Assembly: GCA_039621445.1 (NCBI GenBank)
Contig: CP154954.1
Location: forward strand, 20,570,642 to 20,634,641
Source: Euglena gracilis
Taxonomy: Eukaryota > Euglenida > Euglenophyceae > Euglenales
Direction: 5' to 3'
DNA length: 64,000 nt
The translations under genes and the position numbers were made by a program. This document shows positions 52,851 through 62,624 of the stretch, piece after piece (positions within the stretch are counted from its first letter, which is position 1; each line of letters starts with the position of its first letter). The notes below the pieces were generated by a model. That model did no database searches and was not told the origin of the DNA. It saw only the letters and a list, made by a program, of their open reading frames with translations.

Positions 52851-53195
52851 TCCCATTTTCCTATTTTCCTGCCTCGTAATTCATCTTTTTGACAAATTTC
52901 CCACAAGTTTTCTCTCCTGTAGCATGTTCACTTCCTCTGCAATGTGCACCGATGTGTGATGCCTTTCCCAGTGATATTTTCCTTACCCAGATCTTTCCTT
53001 TGTTATGCGGACAGATTTCAAAAGAAAGTGGGGTCCTCTCCTCGCCCAGGGGGTTTCACTGAATCTCCAGTACATGCCCCTGGTCTGCATCCCACCGATT
53101 TGATGAGAGTCGCAGCACGTGCCCGTAGTGGCGCACGTCATTGCTGTGGAGGCTTGCTCTCAAATTCTGTTGCAAGTTGGTAATGCTGAGCACAG

Positions 53196-53320
53196 TGAGC
53201 TGCTTCTCCCAGGAGGAGGAGGTCTTACTCCCGCCCAGTCAGCCAACCACCACCCAGTCCAAAGCCTGTCTTGGGGAGCTTTGACAAAGGAAGGCTACCA
53301 TTTTTGCATAAAATAAGTGG
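53196..53320 (+). CDS. ADP-ribosyltransferase-like exon, Glu-Leu-Leu-Leu-Pro-Gly
   Basis: GCTGAGCACAG (53195) is an acceptor. The frame begins ELLLPGGGGLTPAQSA. In R-S-E ADP-ribosyltransferases the catalytic Glu is followed by (V/L)LLPPG or similar, so this is a candidate for the third motif. The Glu-x-Glu partner would have to come from the preceding exon. The match is short, hence the lower confidence. A further small piece CVVSVIAVTLRSNE lies at 53330-53372 before GTTCAC. Confidence 0.45.
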
Positions 53321-53539
53321 CCTTGGGTGCGTGGTGTCCGTGATTGCCGTAACCCTGCGCAGCAATGAGGTTCACGGACTGCATGCCAATGACGGTGATA
53401 TGAACCCATCTCATTGCCCTCTCCATTTCAAGCTCTTCAGTTCTCTCCAAGCCCATCTTCAACGTCCCCCTTGGGATGGGATACCAGGTGGGTGGATAGG
53501 TGCCGCCTTCCCTTCTTGGGTTCCCTGCCTGCTTGGGTG

Positions 53540-53645
53540 CAACCTTGGTTTCGTCGTGACGAGCAACCAGCCCAGCAAGTCCCCCGGAACAGAGGTGCAG
53601 ATCTCCATTTCGATGCAGTATGAGGTGCAGGTCAACTGTTCATGA
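53540..53645 (+). CDS. Probable last exon ..GTEVQISISMQYEVQVNCS
   Basis: The frame reads LGFVVTSNQPSKSPGTEVQI then SISMQYEVQVNCS and stops at TGA 53643-53645. Alternating hydrophobics suggest beta strands. Position fits the 3' end of the ART-type gene. The right flank becomes A/T-rich. Confidence 0.45.
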
Positions 53646-53649
53646 ATTG

Positions 53650-54560
53650 GTGTCCTTGTCAACCTATGCCCGGTATTTCCCCCATCAGGATAATGGCTTG
53701 TCGTTTGCAATCATTTTCCTTGTTGCCATTTGACTTGACGTGTCAACGTTCAGAAGTAACTGGCACCAGTGCTTCAATGATGACATTTGAAAGGATGGGC
53801 ATGGACCAATGGGGTGGTGCCTAGAGAATGCTGGGATAGGGAGGGAAGGTAAGAGTGAGGTGCTGCTAAAGCAATTCCACCTTGAATGAAGGCTCCAGAA
53901 GTTCTTTGTTTTGAAAGAATGCTTATGATTCATAAAGTTCAGCCGTTTTGTGTTTAAACGTAGCAAATCTTCCGGGTCGGAGGTGCTGGTTGGTTTTCAA
54001 AAAGTGAACCTTGCTGGAGGAATGGTATGCCACCAACCAGGTCAACACTATAATATAAGCTCCGCGTCTGTGGTCTGTGCCAGCCTTTTCCGCTACCCAG
54101 ACCAGGAGATGGGGCCTGGGAGAAAAGGCCGCTCGATTTTTTTCCAGTCCCCTCTCTATTCCTTGATCCATCTGATTCGGTCCAGTGTCCTTTGAAAGCC
54201 ATTGGCTACATTTACCCACCGCACAGAGCTGTGAAAGGCAGCTGAAAGACAATTTGGACTTCCTGAGCTGTCCATTTGTGTTTAAGTTCTTCAGTGGTTT
54301 GTTGGGGCTTCTGTAGGGGCAATACAAAATGACCCAAATGCTGGATTCTGGTTCAAGGTATACCCTTCCTAGTTCCTGTTATTTCCCAAAGCTCCAACAC
54401 CCTTGATAACAACCACCCCATAATTCTTGCCCATCCTGGAAACACTTTTTGGTTCATTTCCATTAAAAACCTTCAAATTCGATGTTATTGAACTTCAACA
54501 GGTTGACTTGGTGACATTGCCAATTTTTTTCATTGTAATGCCTTCAATTGGAACAATGAT
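53650..54560. other. Few repeats; no firm gene
   Basis: Unusually free of C-run/G-run elements. A 134-codon minus-strand frame (53923-54327) and a shorter + frame overlap; neither has a recognisable domain. Confidence 0.35.
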
Positions 54561-54564
54561 CCCC

Positions 54565-55090
54565 GAAAAAAAATTTCCGATGCAAGCGTAGTTTTGGTCC
54601 TTAATTGGCTGAATATTTGTGTAAACTCAAGAAAAAGTTGGGTTGGACAGATAAGGTGGGAAAATTTGGAACAAAGTCGAAGAAGAGGAAAGAAAAGCCG
54701 GTAAGGAGAGAGGCAGCAGGGGGGGTGTCGGAGGGGTGAGCAGGGGGGAGGGGGGGGGGGAGCTGGGTAAGCAAATGGGAGTGAAAGGAATTTCTTGCTT
54801 TTTGTAGGAAAAACTTTTTTTTCTTTGCGCTTCACAAGCCTGGTCCGAACCCGAAATTGCCTGTGTTTTTGTGCTCCCCTCCAGACATGATCCAACAAAT
54901 GTTGAGGAGTGGTGTTCGATGTTCTTGGAATAGTATTGGGGTTAACCCTACACACAGGTTCAGAATTTAGCTCATTTGTGTTTAAAGTTAGACCTAAATT
55001 TAGCCTGAAATTTGGCCCAATTTTGGTCTTAATTTGGCTGAATATTTGTGTAAACTCAAAGAAAAAGGTGGGTTGGACAGACAACTTTGG
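54565..55090. repeat. Direct repeat pair (about 54595-54662 and 55018-55085)
   Basis: Both contain TTGGTCYTTAATTTGGCTGA then ATATTTGTGTAAACTCAA, AGAAAAAG and TGGGTTGGACAGA. They could be long terminal or dispersed repeat copies about 420 bases apart. Confidence 0.8.
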
Positions 55091-55099
55091 GGATATCTG

Positions 55100-56090
55100 T
55101 TGTTCTCAGGAATAGCGCTGGTTATGGTTAAGCCAAATGAACAATCAGGTCGAAGTTAGAGAATTAGATCCCTCACTAAAACATTAGTACCCCGGGATAT
55201 TTTAGGGGTGCCATCTTTTTTTCTTGTGTAACATTTATTTACATCTTTTCTTTCTATACAATCCTCTTCCCCTGGGGTTAAGGCCAATTAGCCTCTTTTT
55301 GATAAATGTCACAACAAATATATTTCTTTCGGCCTGAATTGACAAATTCGGTCTGAGTCTTGCCTAATTTCGGTTTTGATAAAAATGGACCGAAAGTTGG
55401 TTCGAAATTGTAGCCCTAACCCCAGGTCCCACAAATAATAGACTGCAACATTACCCTCCCTCCCTCCTCCAATCCAGACATCCATACATCCAGACCTTTC
55501 CTTCTGCAATAAGGTTATCCTTGTGTTAAAAGTGTCACCAAATATATCCACTCGTTTTCGTTTACGTTGAAAATTCCTTGTCCGCATTATGCAGTACGAC
55601 GGCTTTCCCCAATGAAGGTTCCCCATGGTCGTTTGGCTGCAGTGACTTCTTCCTTTTTTGTTTCTGGTTGAAAACTCCCATCCTTGTTCAGCATCCCTGT
55701 GCGAAAATGAATCCAACGCACTGTTTGCACCAACAATGCAACACGTGCCCCTGTTGTACCACTGTTTCCTTTTACCTTCATCCACCTGTTACGCACTGCT
55801 TCCGTTTTTTTGCTCTGGTTCTGCTCCTGAAATGGGAGGCCAGAGAGTCTGCAATGGGCAGCAATTCTACACAGTACATGTTATCGCTGTCAAATTGCCA
55901 GCCTCCCCAGAAGATTACAAACCCCAAATATTTTTTCAACCGAAGAAATATAAATATGTATTGCATATACACATGTAATGCACTATATGTGTGTGTTATA
56001 TTTTCGGGACCCACTCTAAACCACTGCACCTGGGAGACCGAAGAGTGTGTGGCTGGTCAATGCATACATATATACATGTATGTATGCATA
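55100..56090. other. No supported gene
   Basis: Mostly unique A/T-rich sequence. Open frames on both strands lack codon bias. Confidence 0.35.
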
Positions 56091-56094
56091 CAGA

Positions 56095-56145
56095 AAGACA
56101 GACAGACAGACAGACAGATAGACAGACAGACAGACATACGTACGT
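56095..56145. repeat. (GACA)n microsatellite
   Basis: About ten GACA units with one GATA, followed by TACG repeats. Confidence 0.95.
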
Positions 56146-56509
56146 ACGTATATACGAACATGTATTCATTCGGCCAGAAACATATTCATATATGTATGTA
56201 TAGCTATGTATATATACAATATGTGTGTATATATGTATGGCTGCAAGATTTTACTTGCCCCCCCCCGGGGGGGCAAATAGAACCTCCGGGGGGGGGTCCG
56301 GGAAGCATCCTTGTCCGACCTTTGTGGGAAAGTCGGGATTATTCTTTGGGATAGGGTTAGGGTTCCCGCCAGATTCCCAGAGGGCTCCCCCTTTTGGGAA
56401 TTTTGGGAGACGTTAGGCCGCATTTCAGACCGGGTCCGGCGGAATTTGGGTCGAATTTCGAATAAATCACGACGGAAATGCGACCCAAAATCTTCCCCAA
56501 ACAGCGACC

Positions 56510-56726
56510 TAAGTAATATATATATATATATATATGTATATATGTGTGTGTGTATATTGGATATATATACATGTATATGTGTGTAAATTTATATATACAT
56601 ATATATATATACATACATACATACATATATATGTATATATACATATACATGTATATATACATATATATGTATGTATGTATATACATATATGTATATATGT
56701 ATATATATACATATATATATATACAC
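56510..56726. repeat. (TA)n / TATG array left of an element
   Basis: TA, TATG and TACA tracts. The array ends directly at the long inverted-repeat element. Confidence 0.9.
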
Positions 56727-57230
56727 TTTACTTGGGCCCCCCGGGGGGGTTCCAAGTAAAGACTCCAGGGGGGGTCCGGGTAGTATACCCCGGGTCCGAC
56801 CTTGCCCCCGTTTCGGCCCGGTGGGGCCCCGGAAGGGTGCGGATCCGAACCGAATCGGTCGGATCCGGGGAGATTTAACCCTTAATTTGAGGAATAGGGT
56901 TAGGGTTCGGATCGGCCGCCAAAAATTGGCACCTTTTCGGGACGAAGTTCGGCCGGAGGTTGGCTCGCCGTTTTCGGAAGATTTTTGGGTCGCCCGTTCG
57001 GGGTGATTTTACCGAAAATCCACCCCCATTCGGTCGGAAACCGTCTGGAATGCGGCCGAACCGCCCCCTAAATTCCCAAAGGGGGCCGCCGGGGGTCCGG
57101 TCGCTCACCTAACCCTATTCCCAAAAATAACCCCGAATTCCCCCGCCGGCCGGACCCGGGGTATACTACCCGGACCCCCCCCCCCTGGAGTCTTTACTTG
57201 GACCCCCCGGGGGGCCAAGTAAAGTGTAGC
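56727..57230. mobile_element. Long terminal-inverted-repeat element in a (TA)n array
   Basis: ACTTTACTTGG with CCCCCGGGGGGG, AAGTAAAGACTCC, GGGGTCCGGGTAGTATACCC and GGGTCCG is mirrored at the right end over about 85 bases. The interior has ATAGGGTTAGGGTT and its inverse. (TA)n lies immediately on both sides. A related partial element is at 56250-56500. Confidence 0.8.
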
Positions 57231-57235
57231 TGCCA

Positions 57236-57404
57236 TGTATATATATGTATATATACATGTATACATATGTATATATACGTATATATATATATATACGTAT
57301 ATATATGTATACATATGTATATACATATGTATATATATGTATATATATATGTATATATTTATATATATATATGTACACACGCACACATATATATAAACAT
57401 ATAC

Positions 57405-57445
<41 letters not shown>
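57236..57445. repeat. (TA)n / TATG array right of an element
   Basis: Same composition as 56510-56726, consistent with one array split by insertion. Confidence 0.9.
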
Positions 57446-57577
57446 GGAGTGGATGCAGTACTGGAGTGGACAGAACTGAAGTGGACGCCGCTAATGGGCA
57501 GCAGTACTGGAGTAGACGCCATATTGGAGTGGATGCAGTACTGGAGTGGACAGAACTGAAGTGGACGCCGCTAATGG
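57446..57577. repeat. 53-bp duplication
   Basis: GGAGTGGATGCAGTACTGGA.. to GACGCCGCTAATGGG occurs at 57446-57498 and 57526-57577, separated by a third, shorter related unit. Confidence 0.95.
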
Positions 57578-57599
57578 GTAAACCGTGGCCAACCGGACC

Positions 57600-58930
57600 C
57601 ATAATGGAGGCTTGGGGTCATGGGCGGGGCAGCCGAGGGGATAGTTTGTCCTTTCCCTGCTTCCCTGCCAGGCCGCCCATTCCATCGTCGCTTCGTTTGC
57701 ACTGTACTCCCCCCCATCGTCCGATCGCACTGCAATCGTTCAGCCCCCACCCCATCCGATGCCTTGTCCCTGTCCCCATCTGTGTTCCGTTCATGCTGCT
57801 TCTGTGGACCAAACAAATCCGTTGAAGCTAGATTCACCTCACCCTGGGGAAACGTTGATCTTTTGGACCGAAAGAAAGGTCCAGGATTCCACCAAAAAAC
57901 CGACACCTCAAACTTAGGTGTGTTTTCAGAATTTCACCAGGCACATCCAATTGGGAAACCTGGCTTTCCCTTGAGGAACTTTTTAGACCCTGCCCCAAAG
58001 TAATTAATAGCCATTGCCGCTGTGGACTGCTGGTCAAAGTCTTGTTGCCTGGCATTATTCATTCCATGTGGAAATGTGCTCAAATTGTACCCAAAATTAT
58101 TACCTGTTTTTTTTTTGAATCCCACTATCATCAGTGCGCTTTTTTATTTTGACGAAAAAACCGTTGTGTAAGTTTCACAAATATTTGCGTTCTAACAGAG
58201 ATGAGGATCTTCTTCAGCGCGGAGGGGGGGTGAGCAAAATGTCCATGTTTGCGGTCATTGTCAGCTGCAAGGTTGCAATTTCTGCTGTTGCCTCCTTGGT
58301 ACCCGCCATCATACACCTCTTTAAGGTTTGCAGATACCCCCCCCCAGGGTGGGGACTGTTGCAGCCAGCCCCAATTTTGGCCCAGCCCAGCCGCACCACC
58401 CAACTGGACGTGTTGCCAAGCCTCCGAAGGTGTTCGTGACTCCTCCGCCCAAAGAGGCAGCCAGGCAGCCTTCTGCCTCGGGAATGCCGAGCCGCAGGAT
58501 GCTGCAGAGATCCACACTAATCCTTCCGGAGGACACGCCTGGTGGCTCCTTCCTGTGGGACGGCCCAGCTTGGGGTGGGGAAGTGCAAGTTGGCAGGGAA
58601 CGTTCAGGCTAACAGCAGTTGAGCTGCACAGGTGGGTTCTTGCGCTGGGCTGTGCTGGAATTCTCTGGTGTGGCATTATCTCGGAAGCAAAAGAGTCCTC
58701 CAAACAGATATTCAGTTGTGTTTATCACCGTCACGTGCTTCACAAAAAACTTTTGGAGTATTATATGTTTATCACCAAATTTTTGCGTAGAAGGCTCCAA
58801 CTTGAAACCCCCTTTCCGGCGCACAATCAAAAGAGAAACACCGAAAATCCAAATTGCGCCGACAAAAAAATGAATAAACATGTGTAAGTGTATGTTTAAA
58901 GCATTGTTTGAATTTTCAATCAGAGCATTG
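57600..58930. other. No firm gene; weak exon candidate near 58330-58440
   Basis: Mixed sequence. 58330-58560 is moderately GC-rich with open frames on both strands, but no domain or convincing border was found. Confidence 0.35.
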
Positions 58931-58933
58931 CTA

Positions 58934-59292
58934 CCCCCCCCCCCGCCGGAAACTGTCCTCCACCCCCCCCCCATACCCGCTAACCTGTCCTCATGGGGAC
59001 TTGTCTCTTTCCCTTGTTTCTGCTGACCTATCTCCGAAGAGATTCTTTCTTTAAATTTTTCGAATTTTTTGTTTTTCAGAGGCAACTTCCCGTGTGGAAA
59101 AGAATTCCGAACATTTTCCAGGTTTCTGGTGACATAGTGTGAAAAAAAAACTTTCCAGATCTTTTTTTTGTCAAAAGCGGCCAAAAATGCGGACTCTTTT
59201 TCCTCGGACCCGGACCCACCCGGGAAACTGTCCTAAACCTCAGGTACCCACTGACCTGTCTTTATAGGGACCAGTTTCCCGGGGGGGGGGGT
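58934..59292. mobile_element. TA-flanked GGAAACTGTC element, long copy
   Basis: The left end is C-run/GCCGGAAACTGTCC, the right end CCAGTTTCCCGGG with a G-run. TA at 58932-58933 and 59293-59294. Internal GGGAAACTGTCC and CTGACCTGTC recur. The middle is unrelated A/T-rich sequence, so this may be a larger, less deleted copy. Confidence 0.65.
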
Positions 59293-59824
59293 TAGGTACA
59301 CCTTTTCTACATGTCAATAACATCAGACCCAAATTTGTGCTGTCCAGCCCTCCCCAATGTTTTTTGAGCTTTGCCCCCTCCGAGGGCTATCACGGTGGTA
59401 ATCCACCCACGTGGCCGTCTGAACTGTGTGCGGGCTGTGCTATGGCCTGCTTCCACTGCTGTGCACCATTTTCTTCCGACCATATTTGGATGTGTTGTTG
59501 CATCTCCATATGCGCGCAAATGATTGTGGCCCAAGCTCAGCTGCAGCCAAGGAACTTTTGGCTGGGGGGGATGCCTGACGCGCCCTCCTATCCCCCCCCC
59601 CCCGACTCTTGCCCAAGCCCCAAACTTTGTTTAAGCACCTACCGGGTTCTTACCGATGTTTTATTTTTTAAAAAAAGAAATACCTTTTGGAGAAGCATTT
59701 TCATGTGCGTTGCTGTGAGATGATTTTCGAAAATGTGGACATTTCAGAAACGCCTGAGGACTCATTTGAGGATTTTCTCCTGATCTAAATGACCGTAAGT
59801 GAAATGGCTGGCCCTCGAAATTAA

Positions 59825-59846
59825 GCCAATACCACCCTTGGTTCAG
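59825..59846 (+). CDS. Short exon piece left of two elements
   Basis: The open frame SQYHPWFS leads into the duplication TTCAG.. An in-frame TGA about 40 bases upstream limits the exon. It joins via 60127-60130 to the last exon at 60990. Confidence 0.4.
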
Positions 59847-59849
59847 CTG

Positions 59850-60121
59850 CAGGGGGATCTTTTTTTAGTCTTGGACCCCCCGGGGGGGGTAGGGTGGGTG
59901 GGTCTGGCGGAGCCCCCCCCCCCCACCCCTGGGGTGAGGGTCCCCCCAGGGGTGGGATATATATTTTCGGCGAAGGCACTGAAAAAGGTGCTATTTTTGG
60001 CATTTTCACGATTTTTTCCATTTTCGGGGGAACGTGAGTGGGTCCCCTGGGACCCTCCCGCCCCCCCCCCCCTCCAGGGATGGGTGGGTGGGGAGGACCC
60101 CCGGTCTTAAAGGTGCCCCTG
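59850..60121. mobile_element. CAGGGG..TTTTTTTAGTC element
   Basis: The left end is CAGGGGGATCTTTTTTTAGTC, the right end GGTCTTAAAGGTGCCCCTG. Flanking octamers TTCAGCTG and TTCAGTCA share the first five bases. The interior matches 24933 and 51560 (GGGTGGGTCTGG, TTTTCACGATTTTTTCC). Confidence 0.75.
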
Positions 60122-60133
60122 TTCAGTCACCGG

Positions 60134-60984
60134 CAGGCACCTACGGCCGACCGGGGCCGACCAGGGCCGACCAGGGCCGACCAGGGCCGACTATGGTTTT
60201 CAGGACCCCCGTAGGTGGGGGTTCCGACCAGGGCTGACCAGGGCCGACCAGGGCCGACCAGGGTCGACCAGGGCCGACTTGCATGTGGTTGGCCGACTGA
60301 AGGGGAATGGATGAAGGAATTCGGCAGCTTTGCCTCTGGACCAAGCACCCCTGATGCTGCTGGGCGATGCAGGGCGATGCTGGGTGATGCTGGATTTTTG
60401 GAGACCAGAGGTGGGGTTCCGACGCTGGGCGATGCTGGGCGATGCAGGGTGTTGCTGGTCGATGCTGGGCGATGCTGGCATTTTTTTTTGTATATTTTGA
60501 AGAACTAAACCCATTTTTGGATAATTTTCTCACAAATCTCCAGTTTTACACCCATTTTGGCCATTATGGATCAGTTTTTGCTAATTTGGGGGCTATTTGT
60601 CACTGATTGGGCAAATATTGGGCTAATTTGGGTCAATCTGAGCATTTTTTATGGAATTTTGGCCATTTTGTGCCCTTTTGGTAATTTTGGGTCATTTTTC
60701 ACAATCTTTTGTGGATTTTGTTGGCGTTTTTGGGTAATTTTTGGTTATTTCAAGCCATTTTAGGTCATTTTGGTTGCCTTTGGGGAGCCAATGGAGGCTT
60801 TATGGGGCATTTCTTTTTGATCTTGGCGAAACAATTCAGAAAATCATTGCATCGCTTCACAATTTTTCTGTGACGGATACCCCCACCTATGGCCGACTAT
60901 TTGCCGACCAGGGCCGACCAGGGCCGACCAGGGCCGACCACGGCCGACCAGAGCACCAAAATGGGAGGTGACCATAGGTGCCTG
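60134..60984. mobile_element. hAT-like element with subterminal 10-bp arrays
   Basis: Ends CAGGCACCTACGG and CCATAGGTGCCTG are near-exact inverses. The duplication GTCACCGG is exact (60126-60133, 60985-60992). Tandem GGCCGACCAG units lie just inside both ends (60145-60285, 60905-60955), and a GATGCTGGGC array at 60360-60478. 851 b; the middle is T-rich and encodes nothing recognisable. Confidence 0.95.
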
Positions 60985-60989
60985 GTCAC

Positions 60990-61058
60990 CGGTTCTTTCC
61001 CAGCAAGGACCTGCCCATGATTGCCTCTGTCCGTCGTGTTCAGTGCGTCACCGATTAG
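60990..61058 (+). CDS. Probable last exon ..SVRRVQCVTD
   Basis: The frame reads FFPSKDLPMIASVRRVQCVT and stops at TAG 61056-61058. Removing both upstream elements with one duplication each joins it in frame to SQYHPWFS. The protein family is unknown. Confidence 0.55.
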   Translation, partial: RFFPSKDLPMIASVRRVQCVTD

Positions 61059-61239
61059 AAGGTGCCATGCTTGAACGCGGATGATGAAAACCTGCAGCCA
61101 TGAAGCCTTCAGCTGCCTGGTCCTCGTTCAAGCAGTCTCGTGCAAGCACATTGATTGTAAATCGATCTTTTTTTTTGGAAAACCGACCGAAACAACACCG
61201 CATTGGATGATCTTAGGCGTGGAATTGTGTATTTCTGCC

Positions 61240-61650
61240 AAGGATGGAGGCTGGACTCCCCTCCTTTGGGGGCTCCCAGTCCGATTTTTGGGCTGCTGGC
61301 TGGATTTGAGCTGCTGGCTGGCTGGACCCCCCCCCCAGGGATAGGGTCCCCTTCAGCTTAAAACGTCCCCTGATCAGCATGCCGTTGCAACATTTCAGCC
61401 TGGGGGTGACTGACTGGTTTTTTTTCAGAGTGACTGACTGGTTTTCTGGCCAAGAACTCCCAGGGGGTGGGGTAGGCCCAAAAAATGAAAAAGTGGCTTG
61501 CCTGGGAATTTTTTTGTGGTTTTTGAGACTTTTTGGCAAATGTTCATTGCCTCCTGAAGAGTGACCGATCCCCCACCGGGGGGTAAAGTGACTGACTGGT
61601 ATTTTCAGAGTGGAAAGTGACCCCCCCCCCGGGGGGGGTCGCTAAGCAAT
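61240..61650. mobile_element. Two palindromic element segments
   Basis: 61240-61373 ends in CAGCTTAAAACGTCCCCTG, an hAT-like right end. 61378-61650 has ends CATGCCGTTGC and GCAATGGCATG with paired AGTGACTGACTGGT motifs. No duplications could be paired. Confidence 0.4.
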
Positions 61651-61731
61651 GGCATGGGCCAGAGCTTCTGAAGAGGTTCAGAGGGCCAGTTCTGTTCTGA
61701 AGCCAACCCAGCGTTGCCCAGGGGTGGGGCG

Positions 61732-61764
<33 letters not shown>

Positions 61765-62000
61765 CAGGCCGCGGCCGCTGCAAGTGATCCCGAGCCCCAA
61801 TGGACGCCGCGCTGCTGACGGCCCTACAGAGAGCCCTGGCGGAGGTCAGCGCAGATCAGGCGTCGTTTGGCCCGGTGCCTTTCCCTGCACAACCTCGTCA
61901 AAAGAGGTCCGCGGGCCGTTCTGGGATGGTGACCGCGAACCAGCGGGGGCCAACCGGGCAAGGGCGTTGGCAACGTGTGGAAACAAGGGACCCTGGACCC
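61765..62000 (+). CDS. First coding exon, MDAALLTALQRALAEV
   Basis: A very long C-run ending in GCAG (61764) precedes it. The ATG at 61801 begins MDAALLTALQRALAEVSADQ. The Met-Asp-Ala-x-x-Leu-Leu helix parallels the start at 16329, and REP exons follow within 700 bases as part of the presumed same gene. A C-run/CAG shortly before ATG also occurs at 232, hinting at a shared trans- or cis-acceptor context. The right border is uncertain. Confidence 0.6.
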
Positions 62001-62308
62001 TGGGGGGCACAAATAGGAACTAGAATCAATGCCAGAAGGGAGGGGGCGAAGTGCCGCCGTTCCCTCACGTCATTTGGCATTTGAATGTCTTAAGCGCAAT
62101 TTCCATTCGCAACATCAGATTTCCCGGGAAAGGTTGCTCAGTCAGGGAGGGATATGCAACAAGGCCCCTTAAAATATCCAATGCAAAAAAAATGCAAAAA
62201 AATGCAAAAATCACGACCATAGCTGCACTTTTCCTACGTTCATTTGTGTTTCAGATGGTGTTCTTGGTCATTTGGTTTAAACGTGGCTTACATGGGTTAC
62301 CAATTGAC

Positions 62309-62374
62309 GCCCCTGGGCAATTGTCACCCCCCCCTGTGCTGCCCAACTTGTCACGCGACAATTGCCCGGGGGGG
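62309..62374. mobile_element. Tiny GGGCAATTGTC palindromic element
   Basis: CTGGGCAATTGTCACCCC at the left and GCGACAATTGCCCGGGG at the right form a 66-base foldback with CAACTTGTCACG inside. It looks like a mini version of the GGGAAACTGTC family. Confidence 0.5.
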
Positions 62375-62461
62375 GGGCGAGTATTCCCCCCCTGCAAGAA
62401 TCACACACACAGTTCCAGGGTGCCATCCCCATCCCGTTCACACCGGCCCAATGGGGCCTGG

Positions 62462-62621
62462 CGGTGGGGGCAGCGACCCGAGCGAGGGGGCGGCGCTGGT
62501 TGGGCGGCCGGTCACCATCAAGGCCCCGGAGGAGGTGTGGGCGGTGCTGAGCTCCACCGTGGGGTTCGCGCTGAGCGACGGCGACAGGGAGGACCTGCAG
62601 CTGATGTGCGTCGCGGTGGGG
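62462..62621 (+). CDS. Mind-bomb/HERC2-type REP exon, first half
   Basis: The frame reads SEGAALVGRPVTIKAPEEVW then REDLQLMCVAVG. It aligns along its whole length with the 21500 exon. The frame breaks at CAGGGG (62625) at the same domain position where the 21500 exon is broken, and resumes at 63426. Confidence 0.7.
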
Positions 62622-62624
62622 GAC

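Noticed and set aside
53923-54327. 134-codon minus-strand gene
   Set aside because: No domain, no codon bias and an overlapping + frame of similar quality.
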